DNA of 37,156 bases from a virus. The position numbers were made by a program, and so were the translations under genes. Location of the stretch: the IMG/VR virus record IMGVR_UViG_3300021074_000071, positions 1 to 37,156 of that record; one strand, written 5' to 3'. Below are positions 1-8,755 of this stretch, piece after piece (the first letter of the stretch is position 1; each line of letters starts with the position of its first letter). The notes under the pieces are model-generated. The model was not told the DNA's origin. It worked only from the letters and a program-made list of their open reading frames with translations, and did not search any database.

Positions 1-1
1 T

Positions 2-3000
2 GCTAGAAATTTCAAGACCATGCTCCAGGAGCAGGGTGAGAATCCATACCTCTATGGGGACACTATCGACAAGGCATTTTCCCAGAAAGCTGAAATTGAA
101 AAGTATAATAAAGCTGGAGTAGTCGGCACAGCTTTAGGGTTCATAGGGGCTACTGCAAAAGAAACAGCTGGTAAAGCAATACAAAGTGCAGGAAGATTCG
201 TCGGTGGTGCTGCCGATTTATATGGAGCAGAAGAAACTGCTAAGATGGCGCGCACCTGGGGAGAGGACTTAGTTAAGGACTATAACCCATATATCTATGA
301 CCTTAACCCGGATGGAACCGCTAAGATAGGGGAAGACGGAAGACCCGTTAAACGATGGGCGGGGTTAGGTGCTGAAGTAGTAGGTAATTTGGTTCCACAG
401 GTAGCAGCATTTAAAGGGCTTGGGATGCTAGCTGGCGCTGCGTTTTCTAACCCTGTTACAGCGGCGGCAGCTACTTTATTAGGTGGTATAGCGTTAGTTG
501 CTACACAAAATGCAGGAGATGCCTACGAGCTGCATACCTCTGTTATCCCTGGAGATAGAGAGGGCGGATTAGCAGCGGCGTATAATACTTTAGATGAATC
601 TGCTGGGCAGGGAGTAGCGGATTTAGTAATGGCTGGAACTGGTGCGTGGTGGGCTAGATCTTTATCTGGTTTATCCCGCAGTAGATTTATTGCAACTAAT
701 GTAGCTAAGCAAGCAGCAGCCGGGTATGCGTCTACTAGACTACAGCTAGAAGGAGTAGGAAGCGCTGTAGAGAAAAGTACTGGTGGGTTGTATAAGCGTA
801 ACCCCCAAGAAGAATCTACAATGAGCAATATCGGTGCTATTGTAGGGGGTGTATTTGGTGCAGTCGAAGGGCGAAACCACGTTCCTACTGCTGCTCCTGC
901 CACTAAGCCTACAGCGCCTGCTACCCCAGCAGTAGATACTGAAGGCTACTCCCCTAACACAAATGTAAGGCGACCACCTATTCCTAGTGTAAAGCCTACG
1001 GACTCCAAAGTAGTACCTAAGCCTGTAATTACTAAGCCTGTTAGACCTAAGACTATAGAAGAGATGACAGACTTAGGAGAGGCTCTTAAGCTGTTTAATA
1101 GCACTTCTAGGGGAACTATGATTGTGGACAATATGGAGCCACATGAAGTTCCTCCTAGTGCGCTAGAGCACTACCAGTTGGAAGCCTCTCCAATGCCCGG
1201 GGGAAAGACACTACTTAGTAGAAAAACATCCTGGGAAAGAGGGGATATACCTAAAGACATAACGCAGCTAGACGGGCTTATAGATGGGCTTACAAACGAG
1301 ATAGTATCAAGCCCTAACCCTAATGACCAGAGAGTTCTAGAGTCTCAGCTACAGTCTGCCGCTGTACAACGAAAAGGTCTTAGATATACTAAGGAAGTAG
1401 CAGAAAGTAGTCTTAGGATTAGTAATGAAAAGCAGAGGCTAGAAAAGCAGCTAGCAGAAACTCAGAAAACACTAGACCGCACTAAGGCTACAGATCGTAG
1501 AGAGCCATTACAGCAGGAGATTAGCTCTATACAGGGAGAGCTTCAGAAAATTAATGACTTCATGCAGACTCCAGAAGGGAGGCCAGTAGCTGTCGAAGCT
1601 GCTATTGCAGAAGCTAAGTCTAAGCTAGAGATGCTTAACGATCCACTCTATAGAAATAACACTGCGGCTAAAGAGGACCATCTAGGTAACTTACTACATG
1701 AGCGTGATAGGCTAGTAAATGCTGAAGGAGTAAAGACCACTACTGAGGATGTATCCATTCCATTAGAAGACGGTAAGCGTTTAGTATCCCTCAACAACAA
1801 ATGGTACGTAATTAAGAAGAAGGGACTTAATACAGAAGTCCCAGAAGGTGCACATAATATACACGATGCTTTGTATGGCTTACGGAAGAAAACGACTGTT
1901 ACGTTTGCGGAGCCTAAGCAGAAAGTAAGTGGGCTAGATGCAGATATAGCTAAGCTTAGGGCCACGGGCAAGACTAAAGGTAAGCTAAGCAGAATCAAAG
2001 ATGAAGCGCTTATCAGTGATGCTAACCTTACTCCAGAACAAAGACGTAATAATTTTATTCTGGATGACCTAGAAAAAATGGAAAGTGCTGCTATAAAGAG
2101 AGAAGATCTAATCTATAGCGGCCCTCCTGGTCCAGACGATGGCACCCAATCCTCCACCTTCACCTCAGCCGGTAGAGTCCGTATCGATCCACTATCCAGC
2201 GAAGGCGAACCCTTTAAGTCTCACCACGAAATAAACCGCGAGATGACGCATATCTTACAGCAGGGAATACAAAGAGGTAACGTTAAAGCAGGGGATCTAG
2301 GTAACTATAATCCTAAGTTTCAGTCGGCTTTAGTTAAGTATGATGCGGATATGCTTACACGTCTGCATGAAATACTGCACGCCAAGGACGATCAGTTTGG
2401 AGTCAGTAAGATAGCTGCGCAGATACCAGAGGGTAGTAAAGGTAAGCTGCATGAAGAACTTAGCACTTTAGGTAAAGGCGGTTCGGCTCATCCAGATAAA
2501 CCGCACGCCTACAATATGCGTGAAGGTGCAGCAGAAGGTATGCTTAGCTGGATGATAGATCCAAACTACACTGAGCAACGCTTCCCTGAGTTTATGAAGC
2601 AGTTTAAAGCAAATGTTTCTGAAGAAAATCAGATAGCAATGCGCAACCTCGGCGATGATATTAGACGCTGGGCAGATGCTCCTGCGATTCAGCAGGTAAT
2701 GGGGCACATTGTAGGCTCTAAAGAAGCAATACGACAAAATATCCCTGAGCACATAAAGAGCTACATTAGTGGAGCAAGGCGCTTCTTCTCTGATGCACCA
2801 GACCCTACTAAAGAGTTTAAGACGTTTAATGTTAGCGGAGTAGATAAGTTTACAGAAGATTGGCTTAATCCTAATACAGTGTTTGATAAAGCAGTAGGGA
2901 AACTAGAAGCTGCAAGAGGGGAGAAACTTCTTCCGCATGATGACCCACGAGTTTTAATGAGCCTACTGCTTGGAGCTAACAGTAAGACTAATAAGATACT

Positions 3001-5326
3001 AACAGAGGGTATTCCTGACCCTATAAAGAGAGTTGGCTACTTAACCAAGGCTAACTTTAGTGACTTTCGTAAGTTTCTTAAGAAAGACACTACAGAGAAC
3101 ATGCTTAATGAAGCTCGAATGTTTAATGCTATCATGGTAGCAGAGCACACTATTGAGCTTCATGGTCAGCGAGATGCTAATATAGCACTACAGGCTGAAG
3201 GACTTCCTAAGATTCGTGAGATGCTTAAGGATGTTGGTCCGCTTTCTGGTATCGCCGGAAGCTCTAACATTGAAGCTAAGGGTATGACTGAGATGGAAGT
3301 AGCCCAGCGTGTTAGAAGAGAAGTAGCTAAAATGTCTCCTGATGTTCAGTTGCGTTCAAGGCAGTGGGCTAAACACTTTCGCGAAATAGGGGACGGCGCA
3401 CTCAACTATGGCATAGCAAAAGGAGTTGTAGATCCTAATGTTAATAGAGATGAGATGTATGTTACTATGATGAGAGAGCTGTCTGATGAGCAGTTAGACG
3501 GTGTGCTGACTCATGGGACTAAAGCTATCTACGCTAAAGAAGGCAGTAGTGCCCCTATTAAAGACCCGACTTTATCCCTATTTAAAACAGCAACTAGGAT
3601 TATTCGTATAGCAGATAGAAATGAAGCTACGTTAGCTTTCACTGATTTACTAGACCTGAATAGAAAGTGGTATGGCCCACAATCAGGAGTAGCTGACATT
3701 GGGTTTGAGATTAGCGCTCAGCAAGCGTTTGGAGACAAGACAGTAACTAAGGTATTTGACCAAGGCAAAGCTAGATACTACAAGCTTAACGAACATATTA
3801 GAGGTCCACTAGAAGGGTTTAAAGACTTAGCTGAAGATGGCGTAATGATGGATGTCTTCAGTGCTCCTGGTAAGCTGCTTAAAGCGTCTATGGGAGTATC
3901 CCCAGTCTTTGCTATCAATAACTACAGGCGAGATATAATGGATAGGCTTATCCTATCAGACACTCCTCTTATAGATAAGCTGGCTACTACGTTTGATGTT
4001 ACCAAGAAAGTGCTGACAAATAAGCTGTATAGTGACGTAGATACCATTAACTATCAGCTATTAGGCGGTGATCAGGGTGGGCACTATCCACGTAATGAAC
4101 TGGACTACATGCGCTCTATGCGTAACTTAATGAATGAAGTATCTGCTGATAAGAACAGCGTACTTTTTCTGCCAACTAAGATAGGGAGTAAATATGTAGA
4201 CATAGTTCAGCAGGGAGAGATTGCCGGTAGAGTAGCAGAATATAAAGCCCAGTTTAAAAGAGCTAAGACAAAGTTAGGGTATGGCGACGTAGACGCGCAC
4301 CTATACGCAGCGTATAAGGCCGTGGATTTAATGCCCTTTGCTGTAATAGGACATAATATGCGGCAGTTTGAAAAGATAGTTCCATACACTAATGCACGCT
4401 TACAAGGATTCCGTAAACTAATTAGAGCTGCTAAAGAGAATCCAGGGGGCTTAGCACTCACCTCCGTAGTGTATGGAGCTATTCCAGTTCTCCTTATGCG
4501 TAAGTGGAATGAGGCACATGGATATGGGGATGCTTATGAAAAGCAGCCAGACTATGCAAAGGATATGTCTTTTATTCTTTATGCTGGGCCTAACACTAAC
4601 GTAGTAATACCTAAGCCTTTCTCTGGGATGATGGTTACTTCTGCTGTAGATAGGCTGTATAGCTATCATAACGGAAACAAGGATGCTTTTAATGGCTTTG
4701 CTGGTATGCTAGCAGCACAGACTCTACCTTTAGGCGCAGAGTCTATTCCTATTCTTTTTAGACCTACTATAGAAGCTCTGCTTAACACAGACACTTTTAG
4801 AAAGAAGAATGTACAGCCTATATGGGACGTAAATAAGTCTTTAGGCGAACGTAAACCAGGTAAAGGTGAGTCTCGCTTCGGGCAATGGGTTCAAAAGGCT
4901 GCTGAGATGATGGGCTTAGGAGATAACTGGGCAGCTAAGAGACTACTAGCTGCTAGGTCTGTTGATCATCAAATGAAAGGATACTTCGGGTCATCGGCGA
5001 CAGTATTCCTTTCAGCTACAGATTACGGTAGGGGAGACGGGGGTAGGCCGTTAAGCTGGAATACTGTTACTGGGATCACTAAGGAAGTTCCTGTTTATGG
5101 CACTAAAGATGTTGAAGAGGTAATGAGCTTTGCTACTAACCATGGTATAAGCACGCAGAATAAATACTTACGCTACTTACAAGATTCTATTAATAGATAC
5201 TTTGATGCTGATGGGGCAGGGGCTAAGAAACAAGCCTATGAGCGGGTTTACACTATGGCGCAGCAGCTTAACGAGAGCATTAAAAAGAATGGCGTTAATG
5301 CATTTGGGCAGGTTAAGAAGTACTAG
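2..5326 (+). CDS. giant polyvalent virion/ejection-type protein (5' end outside window)
   Basis: The reading frame is open to the left edge (six codons precede the first ATG at 20, which has no ribosome binding site), so the gene is probably truncated by the window; at least 1768 aa remain. Residues below count from that ATG. Residues about 120-170 are hydrophobic and Ala/Gly-rich and could cross a membrane. Residues about 400-560 are coiled-coil-like and Glu/Gln/Lys-rich. HEILH at 783-787 followed by EGAAE at 835-839 matches the HExxH...EGxAE layout of minimal gluzincin metallopeptidases found in phage large polyvalent proteins. Around 1437-1500 a stretch with MPFAVIGHN, PYTNARLQG and a hydrophobic helix resembles the LPD38-type domain of such proteins. 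Family knowledge suggests a protein packaged in the virion and ejected with the DNA; that role is inferred. It converges on the resolvase gene, their stop codons overlapping. Confidence 0.75.
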   Translation, partial: ARNFKTMLQEQGENPYLYGDTIDKAFSQKAEIEKYNKAGVVGTALGFIGATAKETAGKAIQSAGRFVGGAADLYGAEETAKMARTWGEDLVKDYNPYIYDLNPDGTAKIGEDGRPVKRWAGLGAEVVGNLVPQVAAFKGLGMLAGAAFSNPVTAAAATLLGGIALVATQNAGDAYELHTSVIPGDREGGLAAAYNTLDESAGQGVADLVMAGTGAWWARSLSGLSRSRFIATNVAKQAAAGYASTRLQLEGVGSAVEKSTGGLYKRNPQEESTMSNIGAIVGGVFGAVEGRNHVPTAAPATKPTAPATPAVDTEGYSPNTNVRRPPIPSVKPTDSKVVPKPVITKPVRPKTIEEMTDLGEALKLFNSTSRGTMIVDNMEPHEVPPSALEHYQLEASPMPGGKTLLSRKTSWERGDIPKDITQLDGLIDGLTNEIVSSPNPNDQRVLESQLQSAAVQRKGLRYTKEVAESSLRISNEKQRLEKQLAETQKTLDRTKATDRREPLQQEISSIQGELQKINDFMQTPEGRPVAVEAAIAEAKSKLEMLNDPLYRNNTAAKEDHLGNLLHERDRLVNAEGVKTTTEDVSIPLEDGKRLVSLNNKWYVIKKKGLNTEVPEGAHNIHDALYGLRKKTTVTFAEPKQKVSGLDADIAKLRATGKTKGKLSRIKDEALISDANLTPEQRRNNFILDDLEKMESAAIKREDLIYSGPPGPDDGTQSSTFTSAGRVRIDPLSSEGEPFKSHHEINREMTHILQQGIQRGNVKAGDLGNYNPKFQSALVKYDADMLTRLHEILHAKDDQFGVSKIAAQIPEGSKGKLHEELSTLGKGGSAHPDKPHAYNMREGAAEGMLSWMIDPNYTEQRFPEFMKQFKANVSEENQIAMRNLGDDIRRWADAPAIQQVMGHIVGSKEAIRQNIPEHIKSYISGARRFFSDAPDPTKEFKTFNVSGVDKFTEDWLNPNTVFDKAVGKLEAARGEKLLPHDDPRVLMSLLLGANSKTNKILTEGIPDPIKRVGYLTKANFSDFRKFLKKDTTENMLNEARMFNAIMVAEHTIELHGQRDANIALQAEGLPKIREMLKDVGPLSGIAGSSNIEAKGMTEMEVAQRVRREVAKMSPDVQLRSRQWAKHFREIGDGALNYGIAKGVVDPNVNRDEMYVTMMRELSDEQLDGVLTHGTKAIYAKEGSSAPIKDPTLSLFKTATRIIRIADRNEATLAFTDLLDLNRKWYGPQSGVADIGFEISAQQAFGDKTVTKVFDQGKARYYKLNEHIRGPLEGFKDLAEDGVMMDVFSAPGKLLKASMGVSPVFAINNYRRDIMDRLILSDTPLIDKLATTFDVTKKVLTNKLYSDVDTINYQLLGGDQGGHYPRNELDYMRSMRNLMNEVSADKNSVLFLPTKIGSKYVDIVQQGEIAGRVAEYKAQFKRAKTKLGYGDVDAHLYAAYKAVDLMPFAVIGHNMRQFEKIVPYTNARLQGFRKLIRAAKENPGGLALTSVVYGAIPVLLMRKWNEAHGYGDAYEKQPDYAKDMSFILYAGPNTNVVIPKPFSGMMVTSAVDRLYSYHNGNKDAFNGFAGMLAAQTLPLGAESIPILFRPTIEALLNTDTFRKKNVQPIWDVNKSLGERKPGKGESRFGQWVQKAAEMMGLGDNWAAKRLLAARSVDHQMKGYFGSSATVFLSATDYGRGDGGRPLSWNTVTGITKEVPVYGTKDVEEVMSFATNHGISTQNKYLRYLQDSINRYFDADGAGAKKQAYERVYTMAQQLNESIKKNGVNAFGQVKKY

Positions 5327-5754
5327 AGCTTATACGTCCTTCTAGCGTATTCTGCAATCAGCAGTGCGTCTGCAATGCTGTGATTTACTTTGATGCTAGG
5401 AAACAGCTGAGACGCTTTAGTCTTCGTAATATTCTTGTCACCCTTACTTAAGCACCCCAACGCCTTTTGCCACTTAGCAGGGCTTACTAGTTCCCACTGC
5501 CAGCCAGTAGCATACATACATGCTTCCAAGAACCCTACTCCTCTTCCGAAAGTGTACGCGCTTGTTACGCCCATTTGTGGAGAAGAGTGTACATTCTCTA
5601 GTAAAGCATACGTCTCACCCGAGTAATACCCAATGTCTATAAACAAATCAAACGTATCTTTCTGCGTTTCAGGAAGTTTATGAGCTACAGCAAGGCTGCC
5701 ATCTATAATCCCAATGCCCCCATTCTTCCCAGGATCAATCCCTATGAAACGCAT
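5323..5754 (-). CDS. RuvC-like Holliday junction resolvase
   Basis: A 143-aa RNase H-fold nuclease of the phage RuvC-like type. It opens with FIGIDPGKNGGIGI, giving the first catalytic Asp; LLENVHSSPQMG supplies the conserved Glu; SIADALLIAEYARR near the C terminus supplies the last acidic residue. The length is typical for phage members, which resolve branched DNA during replication and before packaging. The start is ATG at 5754 with AAGGAG seven bases upstream. It is the last gene of the leftward operon; its TAG overlaps the TAG of the convergent giant gene. It overlaps the upstream small gene by 13 bp. Confidence 0.9.
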   Translation of the reverse strand: MRFIGIDPGKNGGIGIIDGSLAVAHKLPETQKDTFDLFIDIGYYSGETYALLENVHSSPQMGVTSAYTFGRGVGFLEACMYATGWQWELVSPAKWQKALGCLSKGDKNITKTKASQLFPSIKVNHSIADALLIAEYARRTYKL

Positions 5755-6065
5755 TGTCTGACTCCTTTTAGGTCTAGCACACTTCCGTGCATGTAGCGCA
5801 CAGCTAGCAGGTCCTTATTAGCGGCTTTGATTATGCTACATGCTTTAATACGTAGTTCATCTTCAGAGCCTTCCATATCTAACCAGTGAAGGCACCACAG
5901 CAGAGAGAACTCCGTTTTACAGTCTGAGAATAGCCAACACTTAGCAGAGTCTCGAATTGGCTTAAATGGCTGTCTTAGGTCTAAGATAGCCCGTTCAATA
6001 ATGGAGGCTAGTAGTGCTTTACAGGGGTCATACCTACAGTAATCTAAGTTTAACGCTGTAAACAT
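5742..6065 (-). CDS. hypothetical phage protein, 107 aa
   Basis: Not recognised. The frame extends upstream to a GTG at 6086, but ATG at 6065 has AAGGAGG five bases upstream and is the better start (MFTALNLDYCRYDPCKALL). The protein is predicted helical, contains several Cys (CRYDPC, AKCW, CLHW, ACS) with no clear zinc ligand pattern, and has no membrane segment or signal peptide. It sits directly before the RuvC-like gene, overlaps it by 13 bp, and so may be translationally coupled to it. Confidence 0.65.
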   Translation of the reverse strand: MFTALNLDYCRYDPCKALLASIIERAILDLRQPFKPIRDSAKCWLFSDCKTEFSLLWCLHWLDMEGSEDELRIKACSIIKAANKDLLAVRYMHGSVLDLKGVRQCVS

Positions 6066-6086
6066 ACTAGCCTCCTTACTTGTCAC

Positions 6087-6188
6087 CTAGCACTTCTTAC
6101 CTTTCTTCCCCTTCATCTCTCCCTTCTCTTCCTTCATTTCCATCTTCACTGCCTTCTTCGGGGCTGCCTTCTTCTTTGCTGCTGCCAT
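6087..6188 (-). CDS. lysine-rich micro-protein nested in the PLA2-like gene, 33 aa
   Basis: An ORF of 33 codons in a different frame from the gene it overlaps. It starts at ATG 6188 with GGAGG eight bases upstream, begins MAAAKKKAAPKKAVKM and ends KGKKGKKC, with 13 Lys and an Ala/Lys/Pro opening like that of histone H1 tails. It ends in TAG at 6087, 21 bp before the next gene's start, which fits the spacing of a real gene in this operon. The same purine-rich DNA encodes the acidic tail of the PLA2-like protein, so base composition alone will favour Lys and Glu codons in any frame; the well-placed ribosome binding site is the main support. A nucleic-acid-binding role would be a guess. Confidence 0.5.
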   Translation of the reverse strand: MAAAKKKAAPKKAVKMEMKEEKGEMKGKKGKKC

Positions 6189-6636
6189 TTTCTTCTCCTC
6201 CAAGTATGTATTGCATCATATCACTACAGTCATCATTACCAACTCTAGTTAGCCGGGCTACTGTAGACCCTTTGTGTTTATAGTAAAACACCCAACCAAA
6301 CATCCTAACGAAGCTATAATACACATTAGCCCTATTGAATAGGAGCATATCACCCTTAGCTATGTTATTCATCAAATCTAAGAAGTATAAGTCTATACGC
6401 TTCCTATCCCAACCTCTATCCTCGAAGAACTCCCGCATCTGATAAGCTCTATCGTGCCAGGTGCAGCAGTCCCTGAAAGGGTCATCTGGTCCAGTCTGGA
6501 AGATTCCGGCGCCACACAACGAATCATAGTCTGCTAGAAGCTGAGGTGGTCTATCAGCCGCAGGCGTCCACCAGATGCGTCCTTCACTATCTACTGTGAC
6601 TTGCCCCTCTTCTAAGCTCTTACTAAACAGTTCCAC
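6097..6636 (-). CDS. phospholipase A2-like protein with acidic tail
   Basis: The segment CGAGIFQTGPDDPFRDCCTW followed by HDRAY (residues 41-65) reads like the calcium loop and catalytic helix of secreted phospholipase A2 (CGxG...D.CCxxHDxCY): H61 and D62 are the catalytic pair, C57/C58 the paired Cys, and D87 in IDLYFLDLMNN could be the second catalytic Asp. Residues about 100-125 include a hydrophobic, aromatic stretch. The last 34 residues are almost all Gly, Glu, Ser and Asp. GTG at 6636 is chosen over ATG at 6666 because GGAGG lies six bases upstream of it; the gene then overlaps the lipoprotein gene by 14 bp. No signal peptide is visible. Membrane attack at entry or lysis would fit a phospholipase but is inference; activity is untested. 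Confidence 0.55.
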   Translation of the reverse strand: MELFSKSLEEGQVTVDSEGRIWWTPAADRPPQLLADYDSLCGAGIFQTGPDDPFRDCCTWHDRAYQMREFFEDRGWDRKRIDLYFLDLMNNIAKGDMLLFNRANVYYSFVRMFGWVFYYKHKGSTVARLTRVGNDDCSDMMQYILGGEENGSSKEEGSPEEGSEDGNEGREGRDEGEER

Positions 6637-7036
6637 TTGGAGCCTCCATAGTAGTAGACGACTCACTGGTATTAAAAGTTACGTTACTTCCACACTCTGC
6701 TATTATGGTTATATTACCGGCTACAAACTTAAACGCCCATAGGCGGATAGGCTTAATTACAGGCTCGCCTGTAGGTGTATCAGTGGAAACTACTTGTGTT
6801 TCTCCTGCATCTGTGACGTAAGCCACCTGCTCCGATACACTCTGATCTCTGATACATGAATGTTGATCGTTACAGAACCACATATCCCCATTATGAGCAC
6901 ATGTCATGGTAGTCGGAAGCTGTGCTACTGCTGTAGGTTGCGGTGTTGGCTTTTCTACTGTATACGTATCTCCATCTCCTCCACCTCCGCATCCAATAAG
7001 AGCACTTACTGCTAAAGCTGCTACTGTATGTCTCAT
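6623..7036 (-). CDS. small lipoprotein
   Basis: A 137-aa protein with a clear lipoprotein signal: MRHTVAALAVSALIGC, with the lipobox LIGC at 13-16 followed by a Gly/Asp linker (GGGGDGD). The mature part is Thr/Ser-rich with four further Cys (C46, C55, C61 and C114 region) that could form disulphides outside the cytoplasm. The expected site is the outer face of the inner membrane or the outer membrane of a host with a lipoprotein pathway. It is not proline-rich like Rz1 spanins and has no recognised domain; superinfection exclusion is one possible role of phage lipoproteins, but nothing here proves it. It precedes and overlaps the PLA2-like gene. The upstream AAGAGAG is a weak ribosome binding site. 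Confidence 0.75.
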   Translation of the reverse strand: MRHTVAALAVSALIGCGGGGDGDTYTVEKPTPQPTAVAQLPTTMTCAHNGDMWFCNDQHSCIRDQSVSEQVAYVTDAGETQVVSTDTPTGEPVIKPIRLWAFKFVAGNITIIAECGSNVTFNTSESSTTMEAPSGTV

Positions 7037-7074
7037 TATTTTACTCTCTTTATGTGTTACTAAACCGTGATAAC

Positions 7075-7299
7075 TTAGTTATACTCGTAGTCTGTATGTG
7101 GGTGAGAAGGATCGGGAAGCCTGTAGGCTAGGAGTAGCTTAACCTGGCGCATTGTGTAGTCCCTGGGTATGCTTATTAAAGCTCCACAGCAGTGGCATGT
7201 GAAGCTGTAGTCTAGTCTTTTGACCTCAAGCAGCAGTCTGTCTGTAGCAAGGCATAATGGGCACTGTAGGGCGTTGTATGCTCTATCTCTTATCGCCAT
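7075..7299 (-). CDS. small zinc-ribbon protein, 74 aa
   Basis: CPLC at residues 13-16 and CHCC at 35-38 form a CxxC...CxxC zinc knuckle pair, so a zinc ribbon is likely. The rest is basic and helical (MRQVKLLLAYRLP), with a polar C terminus. Start ATG 7299 has an AAGGA/AAAGGAA purine tract just upstream. It overlaps the end of the glycosyltransferase-like gene by 10 bp. Function unknown; small zinc ribbons are common among phage early proteins. Confidence 0.65.
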   Translation of the reverse strand: MAIRDRAYNALQCPLCLATDRLLLEVKRLDYSFTCHCCGALISIPRDYTMRQVKLLLAYRLPDPSHPHTDYEYN

Positions 7300-8060
7300 T
7301 TCCTTTTCCTTACTGTTGGTGTAAGCTCAACTTCAGCCATTGGTGGGTTTCTCATGTAGTCGAAGTATACTTCTGCGGCTTCTTCCCCAATCCACTTCTT
7401 CAGCATAGCACCTTGTGGATCCTTTAGTCTGTACATTCCTCTGTTGTGCCCTGCTCCGAGGGCATTTCTACCCATCAGCCCCTTAATGCCTATAGTCCAC
7501 GTGCTATCAGGCTTAACGTTGCTTTTGATGCCTACAGCTTCAAATCGTTTCCAGACTTTCATATCTAGTAGGTAGTTAGAGCAATGATCTACGCAGTCTA
7601 GAACTAATGGAATATGCTCCGCCCTAAATGCAGTCTGGCACCAAGAGCAATACTTTGTATTACCATGTACGTAGTAAGACATACTTGGTAGGTTATAGTA
7701 TGCCGAACATGCTTCTCCTACTATTCCTACGTCTGGGGCGTTAAAGAGGGACACCATGCCTGTAATCTTATTAGGAGTAATATGGTCGTCATCTTCTATT
7801 ATCAATACAAGGTAGCCCTTAACAGCCTTTAATCCTCGACGCATGTTACCTAAGAAGCTTTGCAGCCCAGTAACTAACGGCTCACCTTCAGCCGGTCTTA
7901 CTATCTCCTGACCCATTGTACACTTAACAGGCTCTCTTGAATCATTGGCTACTATCCACTGCACCTTACCAGGGTAGGCTGCTAGCGCAGGCTTCATCCA
8001 CTTCTCTGTTAAGCTGAAGAGATGCTGCCTGTTATTGGTGGGGGTAATTATAGTAATCAA
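7290..8060 (-). CDS. family 2-like glycosyltransferase (GT-A fold)
   Basis: Starts ITIITPTNNRQHLF, the nucleotide-sugar-binding opening of GT-A glycosyltransferases; IIEDDDHI around residue 93 supplies the DxD-type metal site; a Cys/Trp-rich middle and a basic C terminus follow. Length about 256 aa. The frame also contains a GTG at 8075, but TTG at 8060 is preferred: its TTGA overlaps the TGA of the upstream gene (translational coupling), GGAG lies seven bases upstream, and the protein then begins at the canonical strand. With the next gene and two methyltransferases it forms a sugar/methyl-transfer cassette that may modify virion, host surface or DNA; the substrate cannot be read from sequence. 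Confidence 0.75.
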   Translation of the reverse strand: MITIITPTNNRQHLFSLTEKWMKPALAAYPGKVQWIVANDSREPVKCTMGQEIVRPAEGEPLVTGLQSFLGNMRRGLKAVKGYLVLIIEDDDHITPNKITGMVSLFNAPDVGIVGEACSAYYNLPSMSYYVHGNTKYCSWCQTAFRAEHIPLVLDCVDHCSNYLLDMKVWKRFEAVGIKSNVKPDSTWTIGIKGLMGRNALGAGHNRGMYRLKDPQGAMLKKWIGEEAAEVYFDYMRNPPMAEVELTPTVRKRKWR

Positions 8061-8755
8061 CGAACTTCTCCGCACTTCTTAGACTCTTCAAACACTGCTG
8101 CTAATGACATTCTGCTCTGTGCATAATGACTACCCCAACCATACATACGCTGCATTGCTCCTCGTCTAGCATCACAAGCAGCATACCGTTTACAAACCCA
8201 TTCAAAACCAACGTGCGAGTAGTGATACATAACCAAGTCTATTGGATGATCTATTGCTACGTCTCCAACAGGCCCGCACTGATGACAGCCTGGCTTGTAG
8301 TTAATCTCTGTAAGGGCACTAGGCTTAAATAGGCAAGCCTTCATATACCCAGGAGAGTTACAACCAGTCTTAACTTGCTTATAATCCGCAACGTATTCGT
8401 AACTAAACATGGAGTAAGCTTGAGAGGGGATTAAGACTGTAGCACCTGTAGTTTCCAGGCAGCCAAATAAGTCAGGGTGGTATAGTAGCTCGTCGGCGTC
8501 TCCCACGATCACCCAATCTGCATCACTTCCTTTCCAAGCATTATTCTTAATACGTAAGTACTCACCATCATCTAATGAACCTGGCTGCCCAAAAGGAGTA
8601 ACTACTACACGTGGATCTTTAGCTGCTATCTCTAGGGTGCTATCGGTGCTGTAGTTGTCATAGAGGAAGATGTTACGTGCGTAGTGATAGTTATCGAGAT
8701 ACCACGGTAAGCGTTCTTGTTCGTTCCACATTATCGCGTAGCAGTCTATGTTCAT
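8057..8755 (-). CDS. glycosyltransferase family 2 (Glyco_tranf_2_4-like)
   Basis: A 232-aa GT-A enzyme: IDCYAIMWNEQERLPWYLD at the N terminus (the 'NE..RLP.WL.yh' opening), NIFLYDNYSTDST, and WVIVGDADELL with the DxD metal-binding motif at about residues 85-92. A His/Cys-containing region (KPGCHQCGPVGDVAIDHP) and YHYSHVGFE follow, as in this family. Its ATG overlaps the stop of the small gene upstream (ATGA). It is a different branch from the neighbouring glycosyltransferase, so the pair is not a simple duplication. Confidence 0.82.
   Translation of the reverse strand: MNIDCYAIMWNEQERLPWYLDNYHYARNIFLYDNYSTDSTLEIAAKDPRVVVTPFGQPGSLDDGEYLRIKNNAWKGSDADWVIVGDADELLYHPDLFGCLETTGATVLIPSQAYSMFSYEYVADYKQVKTGCNSPGYMKACLFKPSALTEINYKPGCHQCGPVGDVAIDHPIDLVMYHYSHVGFEWVCKRYAACDARRGAMQRMYGWGSHYAQSRMSLAAVFEESKKCGEVR

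Noticed and set aside
6087-6210. Programmed frameshift from the PLA2-like frame into the Lys-rich frame
   Set aside because: No good slippery heptamer; independent start with its own ribosome binding site explains the frame better, though it is not excluded.
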